DNA of 64,000 nucleotides. Origin: Planktothrix agardhii NIES-204 (GTDB lineage Bacteria > Cyanobacteriota > Cyanobacteriia > Cyanobacteriales > Microcoleaceae). How positions within the stretch are numbered: position 1 is the first letter of the stretch; each line of letters starts with the position of its first letter. Under the pieces are notes generated by a model. It saw only the letters and a program-made list of their open reading frames with translations. It was not told the DNA's origin and searched no databases. The stretch lies in contig AP017991.1 in assembly GCA_003609755.1 (NCBI GenBank), forward strand, positions 3,241,501-3,305,500. The letters run 5' to 3'. Below are positions 17,803 to 27,363 of this stretch, piece after piece. The position numbers and the translations under genes are program-made.

Positions 17803-17906
17803 CTGTTGACTGTTGACTGTTGACTGTTGACTGTTGACTGTTGACTGTTGACTGTTGACTTTTGGCTGTTCCGGTGTTTCGGTGTTCCGGTGTTCCGGCG
17901 TTCCCT
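17803..17906. repeat. Heptamer array (ctgttga x8) plus gttccggtgt repeats upstream of leuA
   Basis: 17803-17858 contains eight exact ctgttga units. It is followed at about 17865-17906 by several near-copies of a 9-bp ttccggtgt unit. The block lies between the NYN gene and leuA, where the leuA promoter or leader should be, so copy number could affect leuA expression. That effect is an inference. Confidence 0.85.
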
Positions 17907-17911
17907 AATCG

Positions 17912-18433
17912 TTAATAGTCTGTTTTTTCAATCTGTTCTCGAATATCGTTGAGATCGATATAACGATCGGTGGCATTCCGCAGTTCTCTAGCGATCATTC
18001 CTTCTGTAGAAACAACGGTAATATGAGTATTTTTAGATCGTAACAGTTCAATCGCTCGTTCAAAGTCCCCATCTCCACTAAAGAGGACGACCCGATCATA
18101 TTGTTCTACGGTATTAAACATATCTACAACAATTTCAATATCTAAATTAGCTTTTTGGGAATACCGACCGGAACTATCATCGTAATATTCCTTGAGAATT
18201 TTAGTGCGAACTGTATAACCTAAACTGATCAGAGCATCTCGGAATCCTCGTTGATCTTGGGGGTCTTTGAGTCCTGTATACCAGAAGGCATTGACTAGGG
18301 TGATATCCACTTGTTCTGTTTTGAAATAGGTCAAAACCCTACGGGGATCAAAAAACCAACCATTTTTTTGTTGAGCATAGAACATATTGTTACCGTCCAC
18401 AAAAATAGAAAGACGGTTTTTTACGTTAGGCAT
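17912..18433 (-). CDS. NYN domain protein, LabA-like
   Basis: 173 residues, a single NYN (PIN-like) nuclease fold. Conserved acidic residues are visible in LSIFVDGNNMFYAQ (residues 8-21), KANLDIEIVVDMF near 94-106 and VVLFSGDGDFERAIELL near 115-131. This matches the cyanobacterial LabA/LabA-like family, of which LabA in Synechococcus affects circadian feedback on gene expression. The putative activity is RNA cleavage. Whether this is the LabA orthologue or a paralogue cannot be settled here. Confidence 0.88.
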   Translation of the reverse strand: MPNVKNRLSIFVDGNNMFYAQQKNGWFFDPRRVLTYFKTEQVDITLVNAFWYTGLKDPQDQRGFRDALISLGYTVRTKILKEYYDDSSGRYSQKANLDIEIVVDMFNTVEQYDRVVLFSGDGDFERAIELLRSKNTHITVVSTEGMIARELRNATDRYIDLNDIREQIEKTDY

Positions 18434-18473
18434 AGAAAATTAAGACCTAATATTTGTAGAATTGACACTCTCA

Positions 18474-19367
18474 GGTCTGAAGACACTGAGATTCTGCGGA
18501 CAGAATTAGTTTAATCTAATTTTCGCTACGACTGCCGCATATCGTCTACTGAGTTGATTAAGCGACAAACCTAATCTTCCCGATACTTTTTTTAAAATAT
18601 TAGCTGCACCATTTAAGTCAGCATTAACAACAAAACCATCAGATGTCCGATAAAGACCACGCTTAATTCTGTTTCCAGATGCTTTCCACCCTATCGGTTT
18701 TTCACCGTATTTGGGTAGGGAGTCCCCATCTAAGAAACTAGCTTTTGAAGTATAGGCTTCCTCGGTTTCAATAAACCTAATCCCGTGTAAATCACAGAGT
18801 TGTTTTACACGGGATTTTAATTTACCCAAAGGCATTTGAACCATTAATTAACGTTGGTCTTTGCCCTCCAGAATTAGGGTAAGCAACTTTAAACAGTTTA
18901 GAACCCTTGAGATAACTAGGAGGTTTAGGTCGAAAATGGGGTTGACCTTTTTCATGTAAATCTCTCAAATTCTTGAAAGATTTGAATGCTTCTGTTACCG
19001 ACATTAAAGTTTGCTGCACCGGCGTTGATGGCATTGATCGTGCCAATAAAGACTTTGATACCGATGGTTCAAAAGCTAGATCAAACTTTCCTGTTAGTAA
19101 TTTACCTGTCTTAAATAATGTTTGACGAGCGAAATAAATTCCTGTGTTGTACAATTTACCTGATTGTTGACAAAGGTATTCTAATAACGCACGGGTTTCT
19201 GGATCTGGAGACAACAATATTTGCCGCACTCCCATTGTTTTACTTGTTTTAGTCATTGACTCGACTATCACGACTATGTTAATTTCTTTATGATAGCATA
19301 ATTGAATATTTCTAGGGGAATAAATTCCCCTGAGTCGTGTTTCCTCTGGTGGTCTGAAGACACTGAG
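18474..19367 (-). mobile_element. Decayed IS200/IS605-family (TnpB-only) element
   Basis: A broken tnpB is bounded by two copies of the 17-bp sequence ggtctgaagacactgag (18474-18490 and 19351-19367) in direct orientation. No tnpA is present, so this is a TnpB-only remnant. Exact element ends cannot be set from one copy; the 17-mers may be duplicated end sequences or part of the ends. The mobile status is supported mainly by the tnpB. Confidence 0.6.
18506..19256 (-). pseudogene. tnpB: tnpB pseudogene with internal deletion
   Basis: Two out-of-phase pieces. The N-terminal piece runs from the probable start ATG 19256 (MTKTSKTMGVRQILL) to about 18822, with the family segments CQQSGKLYNTGIYFARQ and FRPKPPSYLKG. 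The C-terminal piece runs from 18844 to 18506 (LGKLKSRVKQLCDLHGI, EEAYTSKASFLDGD, VNADLNGAANI). TnpB proteins are about 400 residues; here roughly 100-150 central residues, including the first RuvC catalytic positions, are missing at the 18822-18844 junction. It cannot make an active RNA-guided nuclease. A longer N-terminal reading to 19385 is open but not family-like. Confidence 0.85.
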
Positions 19368-19545
19368 TTTCCACACTCCCATCATGATCTTATGATTATA
19401 TTTAATTATAAGTTTAACGAAAATTTACAATAACCCCAGCCATTTTGGGAAAATCTCTTGAAAACCCTCAAAGTCTATATCCCTGATGGAGAAACTCATC
19501 TGACATTTTTCTGAACTCAAGACCTCGATCTGGTGACTGACGGGG

Positions 19546-20193
19546 CTAAAATTTTTTGCTTTCTAGTGCCCATCGGGCCAGTTCTGTCCGATTATGGAGG
19601 CCGGTTTTTCCCAAAATATTACTGATATGACTTTCAATCGTGCGTTGACTGATTTTCATAATCCGAGCAATATCACGGTTAGCTAAACCTTGAGTAACTA
19701 GGCGGACAACCTTTAACTCCGTTGGAGTTAGTTGTACATTCCGACGCACCCGCAACTTAGGGCCATTACTATTAAGATTGGCACTGTGGCCGTTGGTCAA
19801 ACGGGATGCTTGGCGCAGGGAAGACTCGACTTGAGCCACTAATTCTTCTGGCTCAAAGGGTTTGACAATATAGACATCGGCTCCGGTATTTAAGCCTTTA
19901 ACTTTATCCTGACTTTGACCTTTAGCCGATAGAAATAGAACAGGAATCCATCCGGTGCGGGGGTCTTCTCGAATTTTTTTCACCAGACTATAACCGTCCA
20001 TTTCTGGCATCATAATATCGCAGATCATCAGATCAGGAAGTTCATCTTCGAGAATCTCCAACGCAATTACACCGTTTTCTGCCGTGACCACATCATATCC
20101 CCGAAATTCCAAATAGTCCCTGACCAATAAAATCAGGTTAGGGTCATCATCCACAAGCATCAGTCGTTTTTGATCTCCGTTTCTATCCTTCAT
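19546..20193 (-). CDS. NarL/LuxR-type response regulator
   Basis: About 215 residues from the preferred ATG 20193 (MKDRNGDQKRLMLVDDD); the frame is open to 20304 but the extra 37 residues do not resemble a receiver domain. Receiver: VDDD acidic pocket, phospho-acceptor Asp59 in LMICDIMMPEMDG, Lys in YIVKPFEPEE. Output: C-terminal LuxR-type helix-turn-helix (LTPTELKVVRLVTQGLANRDIARIMKISQRTIESHISNIL is the HTH block, positions about 150-188). This architecture is common in cyanobacteria. I cannot say which named regulator it is, and no sensor kinase is nearby. Confidence 0.88.
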   Translation of the reverse strand: MKDRNGDQKRLMLVDDDPNLILLVRDYLEFRGYDVVTAENGVIALEILEDELPDLMICDIMMPEMDGYSLVKKIREDPRTGWIPVLFLSAKGQSQDKVKGLNTGADVYIVKPFEPEELVAQVESSLRQASRLTNGHSANLNSNGPKLRVRRNVQLTPTELKVVRLVTQGLANRDIARIMKISQRTIESHISNILGKTGLHNRTELARWALESKKF

Positions 20194-20348
20194 TTTAAAA
20201 TCTGTTCCAATGGGGAATCGGCGTAACAACATCAAGGTCAATTTTTTATATCTAGTTCGGTGATATCTCTTTATAGGTTTATTTAGACAAACAGTTTTCA
20301 CCAAAATATAGATATATCAGCAAGTATAATAGATTACCCAACAATTAA

Positions 20349-20813
20349 TTAAGAATTAAGCAATTTGTCATTCGTAATTTGTAATGGATGGGTTAGAGGA
20401 GGGGTTAAAAACACATACTCTTGCACTACTTGAGAACCTAAAATATGTTCTTGAAGAATTCGTTCAATCACCTCCGATGTTGCAGAATGATACCAAACCC
20501 CATCGGGATAAACTACTAAAATAGGGCCATGAGTACAAACACGCAGACAATTTGCCTTGGTTCTAAAGGTACAACTGGGTTTACCCTCAGTCACCTGATC
20601 TAGTTTTAACTCAGTCAATCGTTTTTTTAAATAGTCCCACGCCTCTAAACTTTGTTCTTTGGAACAACAGAGGGGCTTAGTCTGATCCGCACAAATAAAA
20701 ATATGACGTTCAATTTGATTTAATCCTAAAGTCTGTACCTTATTAGCCAAATCGACCGTGATTAAATCGGACTCAGAGGAAGTAATACTCGCAAATTCCG
20801 ACGAAGATGACAT
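20349..20813 (-). CDS. Thioredoxin-like [2Fe-2S] ferredoxin domain protein
   Basis: 154 residues. After a Ser-rich N-terminus, HIFICADQTKPLCC (Cys41, Cys49, Cys50) and FRTKANCLRVCTHGPILVVYPDGVWY (Cys89, Cys93) give the cysteine pattern of thioredoxin-fold [2Fe-2S] ferredoxins, as in NuoE-like and CbiX-associated proteins. An electron-transfer or regulatory role is likely; the partner is unknown. The stop lies 45 bp upstream of the response regulator's longest frame, so cotranscription is possible. Confidence 0.85.
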   Translation of the reverse strand: MSSSSEFASITSSESDLITVDLANKVQTLGLNQIERHIFICADQTKPLCCSKEQSLEAWDYLKKRLTELKLDQVTEGKPSCTFRTKANCLRVCTHGPILVVYPDGVWYHSATSEVIERILQEHILGSQVVQEYVFLTPPLTHPLQITNDKLLNS

Positions 20814-20944
20814 ACAATTCGCAGTTTGATAAAAAAGACCTTAAAACTCCATCATAACAGTTTTTGAAGCGTACAGGTGTTAGCTGTTGATATGTTGATG
20901 AGGGGATTGAGCAAGGTTGGACTGCATCGGGAAAGATCAGTATT

Positions 20945-20971
20945 AGAGAGACGCGCCGTGGCACGTCTCTA
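20945..20971. repeat. Small palindrome, gtagagacg family
   Basis: agagacg at 20947-20953 and cgtctct at 20964-20970 flank cgccgtggca. It lies between the ferredoxin gene and the stop of the large exoprotein, and belongs to the same family as 32312-32340 and 58734-58761. Confidence 0.7.
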
Positions 20972-20983
20972 CAATAATGACTG

Positions 20984-23900
20984 TTATCCTAGAACAAAAT
21001 TACTCTTACCTATCAATCTACTATCGACTCCCAACAGTTCAGCCAACTGTTGTTGACTACTGGCTATTTTAATTAGGGTGGAGTCGTTAAAAGAGGTGAT
21101 TTGTAACTGTTCAAAAGTTAAACCTCCGGTTAAAGCGATAATATCCGCTCCGTTAGTAAAGTCGGTAATTAGCTCATTCCCAAAACTACTGGCCAGATAG
21201 AAGCGGTCATTACCCGCACCACCAGTTAGGGTGTCATCGCCCTCGGCTCCAACTAACCAGTCATTACCCTGACCTCCGGTTAAGATATCGTTGCCTTCTC
21301 CGCCATCGAGGGTATCATCACCTTGATCACCCGAGAGCAAATCATTGCCTTCGCTGCCGTCGAGAAGGTCATTGCCCTGACCGCCATAAATCATGTCGTC
21401 TCCTGAGTTACCCGAAATGGTGTCATTGGCTTCGTTACCAGAGAGAAGATCATCACCTTCGTTTCCTTCTGTTATGTCTTCTCCTTTGTTTCCCAAGATA
21501 GTATCATCTCCGTTGCCACCTTTAATTAAGTCATTCTCTTGACCTCCAAAGAGTTCATCCTCTCCATCACCTCCATCAATCAGGTCTTCTCCTAGGTTGC
21601 CGTTAATCCAATCATTCCCGCCATTACCCGTAATGATGTCGTTACCCAGGTTCCCGTAGAGTTCATCTGCTCCATCATTTCCGATGATTTGGTCGTTATC
21701 TTTGCCACCGAGGACGGTATCGTTACCTTCTAAGGCAAAGATGACATTGGCTTCTGCTGTACGTGATATGGGTTCATTGTCGGTAACCTTGAGTTCTTGG
21801 GTAGGAAATTCGATGGTTGTTATAAAATTGGTGGAGTCATAGATATCCGCACTGCCATTGAATACCGGAGTTTCGGGAATTGGTTCCGGTGTCGGTGCAA
21901 CTGTTGGAACTGGTGTCGGAGTTACCGTTGGAACTGGTGTCGGAGTTACCGTTGGAACTGGTGTCGGAGTTACCGTTGGAACTGGTGTCGGAGTTACCGT
22001 TGGAACTGGTGTCGGAGTTACCGTTGGAACTGGTGTCGGAGTTACCGTTGGAACTGGTGTCGGAGTTACCGTTGGAACTGGTGTCGGAGTTACCGTTGGA
22101 ACTGGTGTCGGTGCAACTGTTGGAACTGGTGTCGGTGCAACTGTTGGAACTGGGGTCGGAGTTACGGTTGGAACTGGGGTCGGTGCAACTGTTGGAACTG
22201 GTGTCGGTGCAACTGTTGGAACTGGTGTCGGTGCAACTGTTGGAACTGGGGTTGGAGTTACGGTTGGAATTGGGGTTGGAGTTACCGTTGGAATTGGGGT
22301 TGGAGTTACCGTTGGAATTGGTGTGGAAGCTACATTAGTAACTGCCACATCTGAAGCATCAAAACCACTATAATTAGCATCGGTACTGGTAGCAGCCGCC
22401 GTAACAATATTATAGGCAATATCTCCATCATCTACGCTATCATCTACTCCAGTAACGGTGACGGTTTGTGCCACATTCCAATTAGCCGATGTGAAGGTTA
22501 AACTGGTTTTGTCTATCGTACCTTCGGCGGTGTTACTGCTAGTTAATGGGATGGTGACATTGGCTGTTGGTTGGCTATTTAAAACTACTGTAAATGTGGC
22601 ATTTCCCCCGGCTTCTGTTGTGGTTAAACCTGTGGTGGGTGTAACTGTAATGCCTTTGGTATCGTTATCAGTATTAGTAACTGCCACATCTGAAGCATTA
22701 AAACCACTATAATTACTATCGGTACTGGTAGCCGCGGCCGTAACAATATTGTAGGCAATATCTCCATCATCTACGCTATCATCTACTCCAGTAACGGTGA
22801 CGGTTTGTGCCACATTCCAATTAGCCGATGTGAAGGTTAAACTGGTTTTATCTACTGTACCTTCGGCGGTGTTACTGCTAGTTAATGGGATGGTGACATC
22901 GGCTGTGGGTTGGCTATTTAAAACTACTGTAAATGTAGCTTTTCCCCCGGCTTCTGTTGTGGTTAAACCTGTGGTGGGTGTAACTGTAATGCCTTTCGTA
23001 TCATTATCAGTATTAGTAACTGCCACATCTGAAGCATTAACACCACTATAATTAGTATCGGTACTGGTAGCCGCGGCCGTAACAATATTGTAGGCAATAT
23101 CTCCATCATCTACGCTATCATTTACGCCGGTAACTGTGACGGTTTGGGGAGTATTCCAGTTAGTTGCTGTGAAGGTTAAACTGGATTGATTTACCGTACC
23201 TTCGGCGGTGTTACTGCTAGTTAATGGGATGGTGACATCGGCTGTGGGTTGGCTATTTAGAACTACTGTAAATGTAGCTTTTCCCCCGGCTTCTGTTGTG
23301 GTTAAACCTGTTGTTGGTGTAACTGTAATGCCTTTGGTATCGTTATCGGTATTAGTAACTGCCACATCTGAAGCATCAAAACCACTATAATTAGCATCGG
23401 TACTGGTAGCAGTAGCCGTAACAATATTATAGGCAATATCTCCATCATCTACGCTATCATTTACGCCGGTAACTGTGACGGTTTGGGGAGTATTCCAGTT
23501 AGTTGCTGTGAAGGTTAAACTGGTTTTATCTATTGTACCTTCGGCGGTGTTACTGCTAGTTAATGGGATGGTGACATTGGCTGTTGGTTGGCTATTTAAA
23601 ACTACTGTAAATGTAGCTTTTCCCCCGGCTTCTGTTGTGGTTAAACCTGTGGTGGGTGTAACTGTAATGCCTTTGGTATCATTATCAGTATTAGTAACTG
23701 CCACATCTGAAGCATTAACACCACTATAATTAGTATCGGTACTGGTAGCCGCCACCGTAACAATATTGTAGGCAATATCTCCATCATCTACGCTATCATC
23801 TACTCCGGTAATGGTGACGGTTTGGGGAGTATTCCAGTTAGCAGTGGTGAAGGTTAAACTGGTTTTGTCTATTGTACCTTCGGCGGTGTTACTGCTAGTT

Positions 23901-26900
23901 AATGGGATGGTGACATCGGCTGTTGGTTGGCTATTTAAAACGACTGTAAATGTGGCATTTCCCCCGGCTTCTGTTGTGGTTAAACCTGTGGTGGGTGTGA
24001 CAGTAATGCCTTTGATATCGTTATCGGTATTAGTAACTGCCACATCTGAAGCATCAAAACCACTATAATTAGCATCGGTACTGGTAGCCGCCACCGTAAC
24101 AATATTGTAGGCAATATCTCCATCATCTATTAAATCATCTACTCCCGTAACTGTGACGGTTTGCGCCACATTCCAATTAGCTGCGGTGAAGGTTAAACTG
24201 GTTTTGTCTATTGTACCTTCGGCGGTGTTACTGCTAGTTAATGGGATGGTGACATCGGCTGTGGGTTGGCTATTTAGAACTACTGTAAAATTAGCCGTAC
24301 CTCCCGCTTCGGTGGTGGTTAAACCTGTGGTGGGTGTGACAGTAATTCCTGGATTATCATTAATCGTCACACTTTGATTAGTAGTAGTTCCTAATGCGAT
24401 TCCTGTGGATGGGTTGCTAATTGTTAAAGTAGCTGTTTCCGTACCTTCCGCAAGTAAATCATTATTAACTGTAATGGTTACTTGTCCGGTATTACTCCCA
24501 TCTGGGATAGTTATTTGAGTAGGAATAGTACCAGTAAAGTCAGCCACACTAGCAGTACCCGTTAATGCTAAATCAAGGGTTTGAGCGCCGACAACATTAC
24601 CTTCAGCAGTAGCGGTCAAGGTAATAGCAGTTGCCCCGGCTTCACTAGCAGTAGTTGGGCTGGCAGTCAGGTTAACTTTTGGTGCGGGAATGGTAATATT
24701 AAAAGTAGCTATGTCGGAAAGATCGACACCACCATTGGCCGTACCGCCGTTATCTTGCAGTTGCACACTAACGGTAGCAGTACCGGGTTTACCACTGGGA
24801 GTGTAGGTCAGCGTGCCATCAGTTGCTACACTGGGTTGAGCGGTAAATAAGGTATTGTCGGTGTTAGTAACGGTGTAGTTGCTAACAGTTTGAGTTGATT
24901 CATTGGCGGGGCCGAAGATAACAGTATTTGCCCAATTACTAACGCTTTGAGCCGTACTTGTCCAAGCTGTTAGGATTTGGTTGCCAGCGTTACTAAAACT
25001 GGGTTTGTCATTAACTGCGGTAACAGTGATGGCTGCGGTGTCGGTGAGGGCGCTGAAGACTGTGCTACCGCCGTTGGTGCTAGTGTCAGCAGTGCTGCCA
25101 TTAGCACCCGCCATTTGATCCCAAGCGCGGAAGGTAATGCCGTTGGTGACAGTGCCGTTGTAGTTGGGAGTTGGTTGGAAATAAATGCGGGTATTGGCAT
25201 TAGCTGCCAGTAGGCGAGCATTGGTATCGGATACTGCGCCCAAAGCAGTCCAAGTAGTACCGCCATCTATGGTGTAAAACCAACTGCCGTTAGTGGTGTC
25301 GGCCCCGGTGATGGCTACCCCTGCGACTGCGCCAGTGTCGGAGTCGGTGATGTTTGTACCGATAGCTGCAATGGATGAGATGAGGTTGCCGACTGCGCCA
25401 GTGGGAACATCTGCATCTTCTAGGATGGGAGTGAGGGTGACAACGGTATCGGCAAGAACGGGGGCGGTATTAAGAAGAATCGTGCCATAAACATCCTTAT
25501 TGTCTTGGTTAGATCCTTGACCGTTGGCGGGAGTGTTAGCAGCTGGAGTGTTAGCTTGGTTGCCAGCGTTATTGCCGGTAAAGGTGGCCCCTAATGAGGT
25601 GACAGTAGGGAGTGCGGTGGGCATTCCTTGGTCGTTGCCATTGGTGTTGGTGAGGGATGTCATGGCAAATATTGCCCCACCTTTGCCTTGGCCGGGGTTG
25701 GTTTCACTACTACTGGGACTGGTTCGGGCGCCATTACCGCCTGTGGCAGTGTTGTTACTAAAGGTTGCGTTGTTTAGAGTCAAAGATCCTTGGCGAATAA
25801 AGATGGCACCCCCAAGGCCAGCGCCACCGCCGCCGGATCGGCCGTTAGTGCCAATGCCGTTGCCACCAAACCTGCCACCGGTACCAGTGGTGTTTATGAC
25901 ACCACCACCACCGCCACCGTAGCCGCCGTTGCCACCCCCGCCGGGGCCCCAGCCCCCACCGCCGCCGAAGCCGCCGTTGCCACCACGTTGGCCGCGACCA
26001 GCACCGCCGCCGCCGCCGAACCCCCCTGCGCCCCCGACGGTCTGCGGATCGTTTCTGATGGTGCCACCTCCACCGAAAAGGCCAATGCCACCACCGTAGT
26101 TGCCGTTGCCGCCATAGCCGCCGCCAGTTCCACTGCCATTGGCAAACAGACCGCCGCCACTGCCACCAGATGTGGTACTACCGAACATCCCGCCGCCACC
26201 ATAGCCGCCACTATAGGCGCCAGCCCCAGTACCGCCGATCGCGGTATTGTTACTAAAGGTGACGTTATTCACCCCCACAGTGCCATTGTAGATGAATAAA
26301 CCGCCACCCATGCCAGCGCCACGACCGCCGTCGTAAGCAGCTCCTCCTTGTGCCTTACTGTTGGTGACTGTCATGTTGGAGAAATTCACGGTTCCCGACT
26401 TGACGAAGAAGGGACGAAAAGCATTATCGCCACTGACAGTATGGTTATTGCCAATAAAATCAATATTGCTGTTAACTAGGGTCTTCATTACCCCTTTAAC
26501 AGTAACGTTTGTTTGTAGGGTAATAGTGTCATCGCCTGCGGCCTTATTCGCGTCTAAAATGGCTTTGCTTAATGTACCTGCTAGAGTGCCAGTGCCATCA
26601 TCATTTGCTACCGTGACATCAAAGTTAGCCAGTGTATAGTCATAATCTGCCATCGCCTCTTGATTAAAGGGTACGGTGGCTTCTATTTTGCCCGTTACTA
26701 TTTCTAAATCCCAGTCGCCACCTAATGCTTGATTTCCGGTTAAGTCGTTAGAGGCAGCGACATCTGCCCCGGTAATTTCACTTAATCGTTCAACAAAATT
26801 CTTGCCAGTTTCTCCGGCGGCTACGTCGCATCCATACAATAGGATATCGCCATTTTCTGTGAGGGCATTTCCCCACTGTTTTAGCTGAGTATTAAAATTT

Positions 26901-27145
26901 TCTATATCATTCCCATTCAGTACATCAGTACCGAGTTTTAAACTGCCTTCGCTACCGTGAGAAAGTATCTGTACAGATTCAATATTTTTTTGATTAGCTA
27001 AGGCATTAGTAATTTGTTCAATCCCGCTAGATATGTTATCTAAAATTACAATTTGAGCGGTATCGGCGTTATCAATTAGGCTTTGATAATCTTGTACCGA
27101 GGAGTCTACGAAAATGACTTGCTTGTTCATAGTTGGCAATTCCAT
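20984..27145 (-). CDS. Large repetitive exoprotein: DUF4347, Gly-rich region, Calx-beta-like repeats, Pro-Thr stalk, RTX
   Basis: 2053 residues. Order: DUF4347 domain (about 6-170; VIFVDSSVQDYQSLID, ILSHGSEGSLKLG, LYGCDVAAG); a Gly-rich stretch with beta-helix-like NNVTFSNNTA segments (about 270-500); cadherin-like segments; one Calx-beta domain; six consecutive copies of a 113-residue unit (GITVTPTTGLTTTEAGG...); about 19 units of PVPTVTPT/PVPTVAPT; then about 17 RTX nonapeptides (GGxGNDxL). No classical signal peptide; C-terminal RTX plus the terminal segment point to type I secretion and calcium-dependent surface display. Function is probably adhesion or surface layer, by inference. Start is ATG 27145 or ATG 27130. 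No secretion genes are nearby. Confidence 0.9.
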   Translation of the reverse strand: MELPTMNKQVIFVDSSVQDYQSLIDNADTAQIVILDNISSGIEQITNALANQKNIESVQILSHGSEGSLKLGTDVLNGNDIENFNTQLKQWGNALTENGDILLYGCDVAAGETGKNFVERLSEITGADVAASNDLTGNQALGGDWDLEIVTGKIEATVPFNQEAMADYDYTLANFDVTVANDDGTGTLAGTLSKAILDANKAAGDDTITLQTNVTVKGVMKTLVNSNIDFIGNNHTVSGDNAFRPFFVKSGTVNFSNMTVTNSKAQGGAAYDGGRGAGMGGGLFIYNGTVGVNNVTFSNNTAIGGTGAGAYSGGYGGGGMFGSTTSGGSGGGLFANGSGTGGGYGGNGNYGGGIGLFGGGGTIRNDPQTVGGAGGFGGGGGAGRGQRGGNGGFGGGGGWGPGGGGNGGYGGGGGGVINTTGTGGRFGGNGIGTNGRSGGGGAGLGGAIFIRQGSLTLNNATFSNNTATGGNGARTSPSSSETNPGQGKGGAIFAMTSLTNTNGNDQGMPTALPTVTSLGATFTGNNAGNQANTPAANTPANGQGSNQDNKDVYGTILLNTAPVLADTVVTLTPILEDADVPTGAVGNLISSIAAIGTNITDSDTGAVAGVAITGADTTNGSWFYTIDGGTTWTALGAVSDTNARLLAANANTRIYFQPTPNYNGTVTNGITFRAWDQMAGANGSTADTSTNGGSTVFSALTDTAAITVTAVNDKPSFSNAGNQILTAWTSTAQSVSNWANTVIFGPANESTQTVSNYTVTNTDNTLFTAQPSVATDGTLTYTPSGKPGTATVSVQLQDNGGTANGGVDLSDIATFNITIPAPKVNLTASPTTASEAGATAITLTATAEGNVVGAQTLDLALTGTASVADFTGTIPTQITIPDGSNTGQVTITVNNDLLAEGTETATLTISNPSTGIALGTTTNQSVTINDNPGITVTPTTGLTTTEAGGTANFTVVLNSQPTADVTIPLTSSNTAEGTIDKTSLTFTAANWNVAQTVTVTGVDDLIDDGDIAYNIVTVAATSTDANYSGFDASDVAVTNTDNDIKGITVTPTTGLTTTEAGGNATFTVVLNSQPTADVTIPLTSSNTAEGTIDKTSLTFTTANWNTPQTVTITGVDDSVDDGDIAYNIVTVAATSTDTNYSGVNASDVAVTNTDNDTKGITVTPTTGLTTTEAGGKATFTVVLNSQPTANVTIPLTSSNTAEGTIDKTSLTFTATNWNTPQTVTVTGVNDSVDDGDIAYNIVTATATSTDANYSGFDASDVAVTNTDNDTKGITVTPTTGLTTTEAGGKATFTVVLNSQPTADVTIPLTSSNTAEGTVNQSSLTFTATNWNTPQTVTVTGVNDSVDDGDIAYNIVTAAATSTDTNYSGVNASDVAVTNTDNDTKGITVTPTTGLTTTEAGGKATFTVVLNSQPTADVTIPLTSSNTAEGTVDKTSLTFTSANWNVAQTVTVTGVDDSVDDGDIAYNIVTAAATSTDSNYSGFNASDVAVTNTDNDTKGITVTPTTGLTTTEAGGNATFTVVLNSQPTANVTIPLTSSNTAEGTIDKTSLTFTSANWNVAQTVTVTGVDDSVDDGDIAYNIVTAAATSTDANYSGFDASDVAVTNVASTPIPTVTPTPIPTVTPTPIPTVTPTPVPTVAPTPVPTVAPTPVPTVAPTPVPTVTPTPVPTVAPTPVPTVAPTPVPTVTPTPVPTVTPTPVPTVTPTPVPTVTPTPVPTVTPTPVPTVTPTPVPTVTPTPVPTVTPTPVPTVAPTPEPIPETPVFNGSADIYDSTNFITTIEFPTQELKVTDNEPISRTAEANVIFALEGNDTVLGGKDNDQIIGNDGADELYGNLGNDIITGNGGNDWINGNLGEDLIDGGDGEDELFGGQENDLIKGGNGDDTILGNKGEDITEGNEGDDLLSGNEANDTISGNSGDDMIYGGQGNDLLDGSEGNDLLSGDQGDDTLDGGEGNDILTGGQGNDWLVGAEGDDTLTGGAGNDRFYLASSFGNELITDFTNGADIIALTGGLTFEQLQITSFNDSTLIKIASSQQQLAELLGVDSRLIGKSNFVLG
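21880..22330. repeat. 24-bp coding minisatellite, about 19 copies
   Basis: On the minus strand it encodes the octapeptide PVPTV(T/A)PT inside the large exoprotein. Units are nearly identical; a T/A switch in the sixth residue and a V/I switch in the second occur in blocks, suggesting growth by unequal exchange or slippage. It probably forms an extended stalk between the Calx-beta-like repeats and the RTX domain. Confidence 0.9.
22330..24355. repeat. Six tandem 339-bp coding repeats
   Basis: Each unit encodes 113 residues of the exoprotein beginning GITVTPTTGL and ending near SDVAVTNTDND. Units differ by only a handful of residues (for example TADVT/TANVT, SANWNVAQ/ATNWNTPQ), and the variants recur in mixed combinations between units, which suggests shuffling or gene conversion. 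All are multiples of three, so copy change keeps the frame. Confidence 0.92.
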
Positions 27146-27246
27146 AATTGCTGAAATCCTTAATATCTATTGTTTATGTTTAAGTTTGGTTGGAGTTTCA
27201 AACCCACCCTCAAAGATGAAGTTCTCTTAATCCGAAAACTTGTGAT

Positions 27247-27351
27247 TAAGTAGGTGGTCATAATTAAAGTTAAAATCCTAAATGCTGTAAGCCCTTTAGA
27301 ATGAGGATTTTAGCTTTCGGTTTGTTGACGTTATTTATGCCCGCCTACTTA
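27247..27351. mobile_element. MITE-like element, taagtagg termini
   Basis: taagtaggtgg at 27247-27257 faces ccgcctactta at 27341-27351 (one mismatch). The same terminal motif bounds a second element at 48737-48865, so it is a family and not a chance palindrome. It lies in the 300-bp gap (27146-27445) after the exoprotein start; the rest of that gap is the palindromic repeat at 27364-27455 and I see no gene in it. Confidence 0.55.
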
Positions 27352-27363
27352 CAGCCGAGGTTA

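Noticed and set aside
21797-22373. Three long plus-strand ORFs made of repeated short peptides (WNWCRS, VGTGVGVT, LELVSELP types)
   Set aside because: They are antisense shadows of the 24-bp Pro-Thr repeats of the large exoprotein; a 24-bp period keeps every frame open.
22458-24377. Series of similar ~84-residue plus-strand ORFs every 339 bp
   Set aside because: Antisense to the six 113-residue repeats; their similarity comes from the repeat, not from a gene family.
25790-26299. 169-residue Ala/Thr-rich plus-strand ORF
   Set aside because: Antisense of the Gly-rich region of the exoprotein; composition is a by-product of GGN codons.
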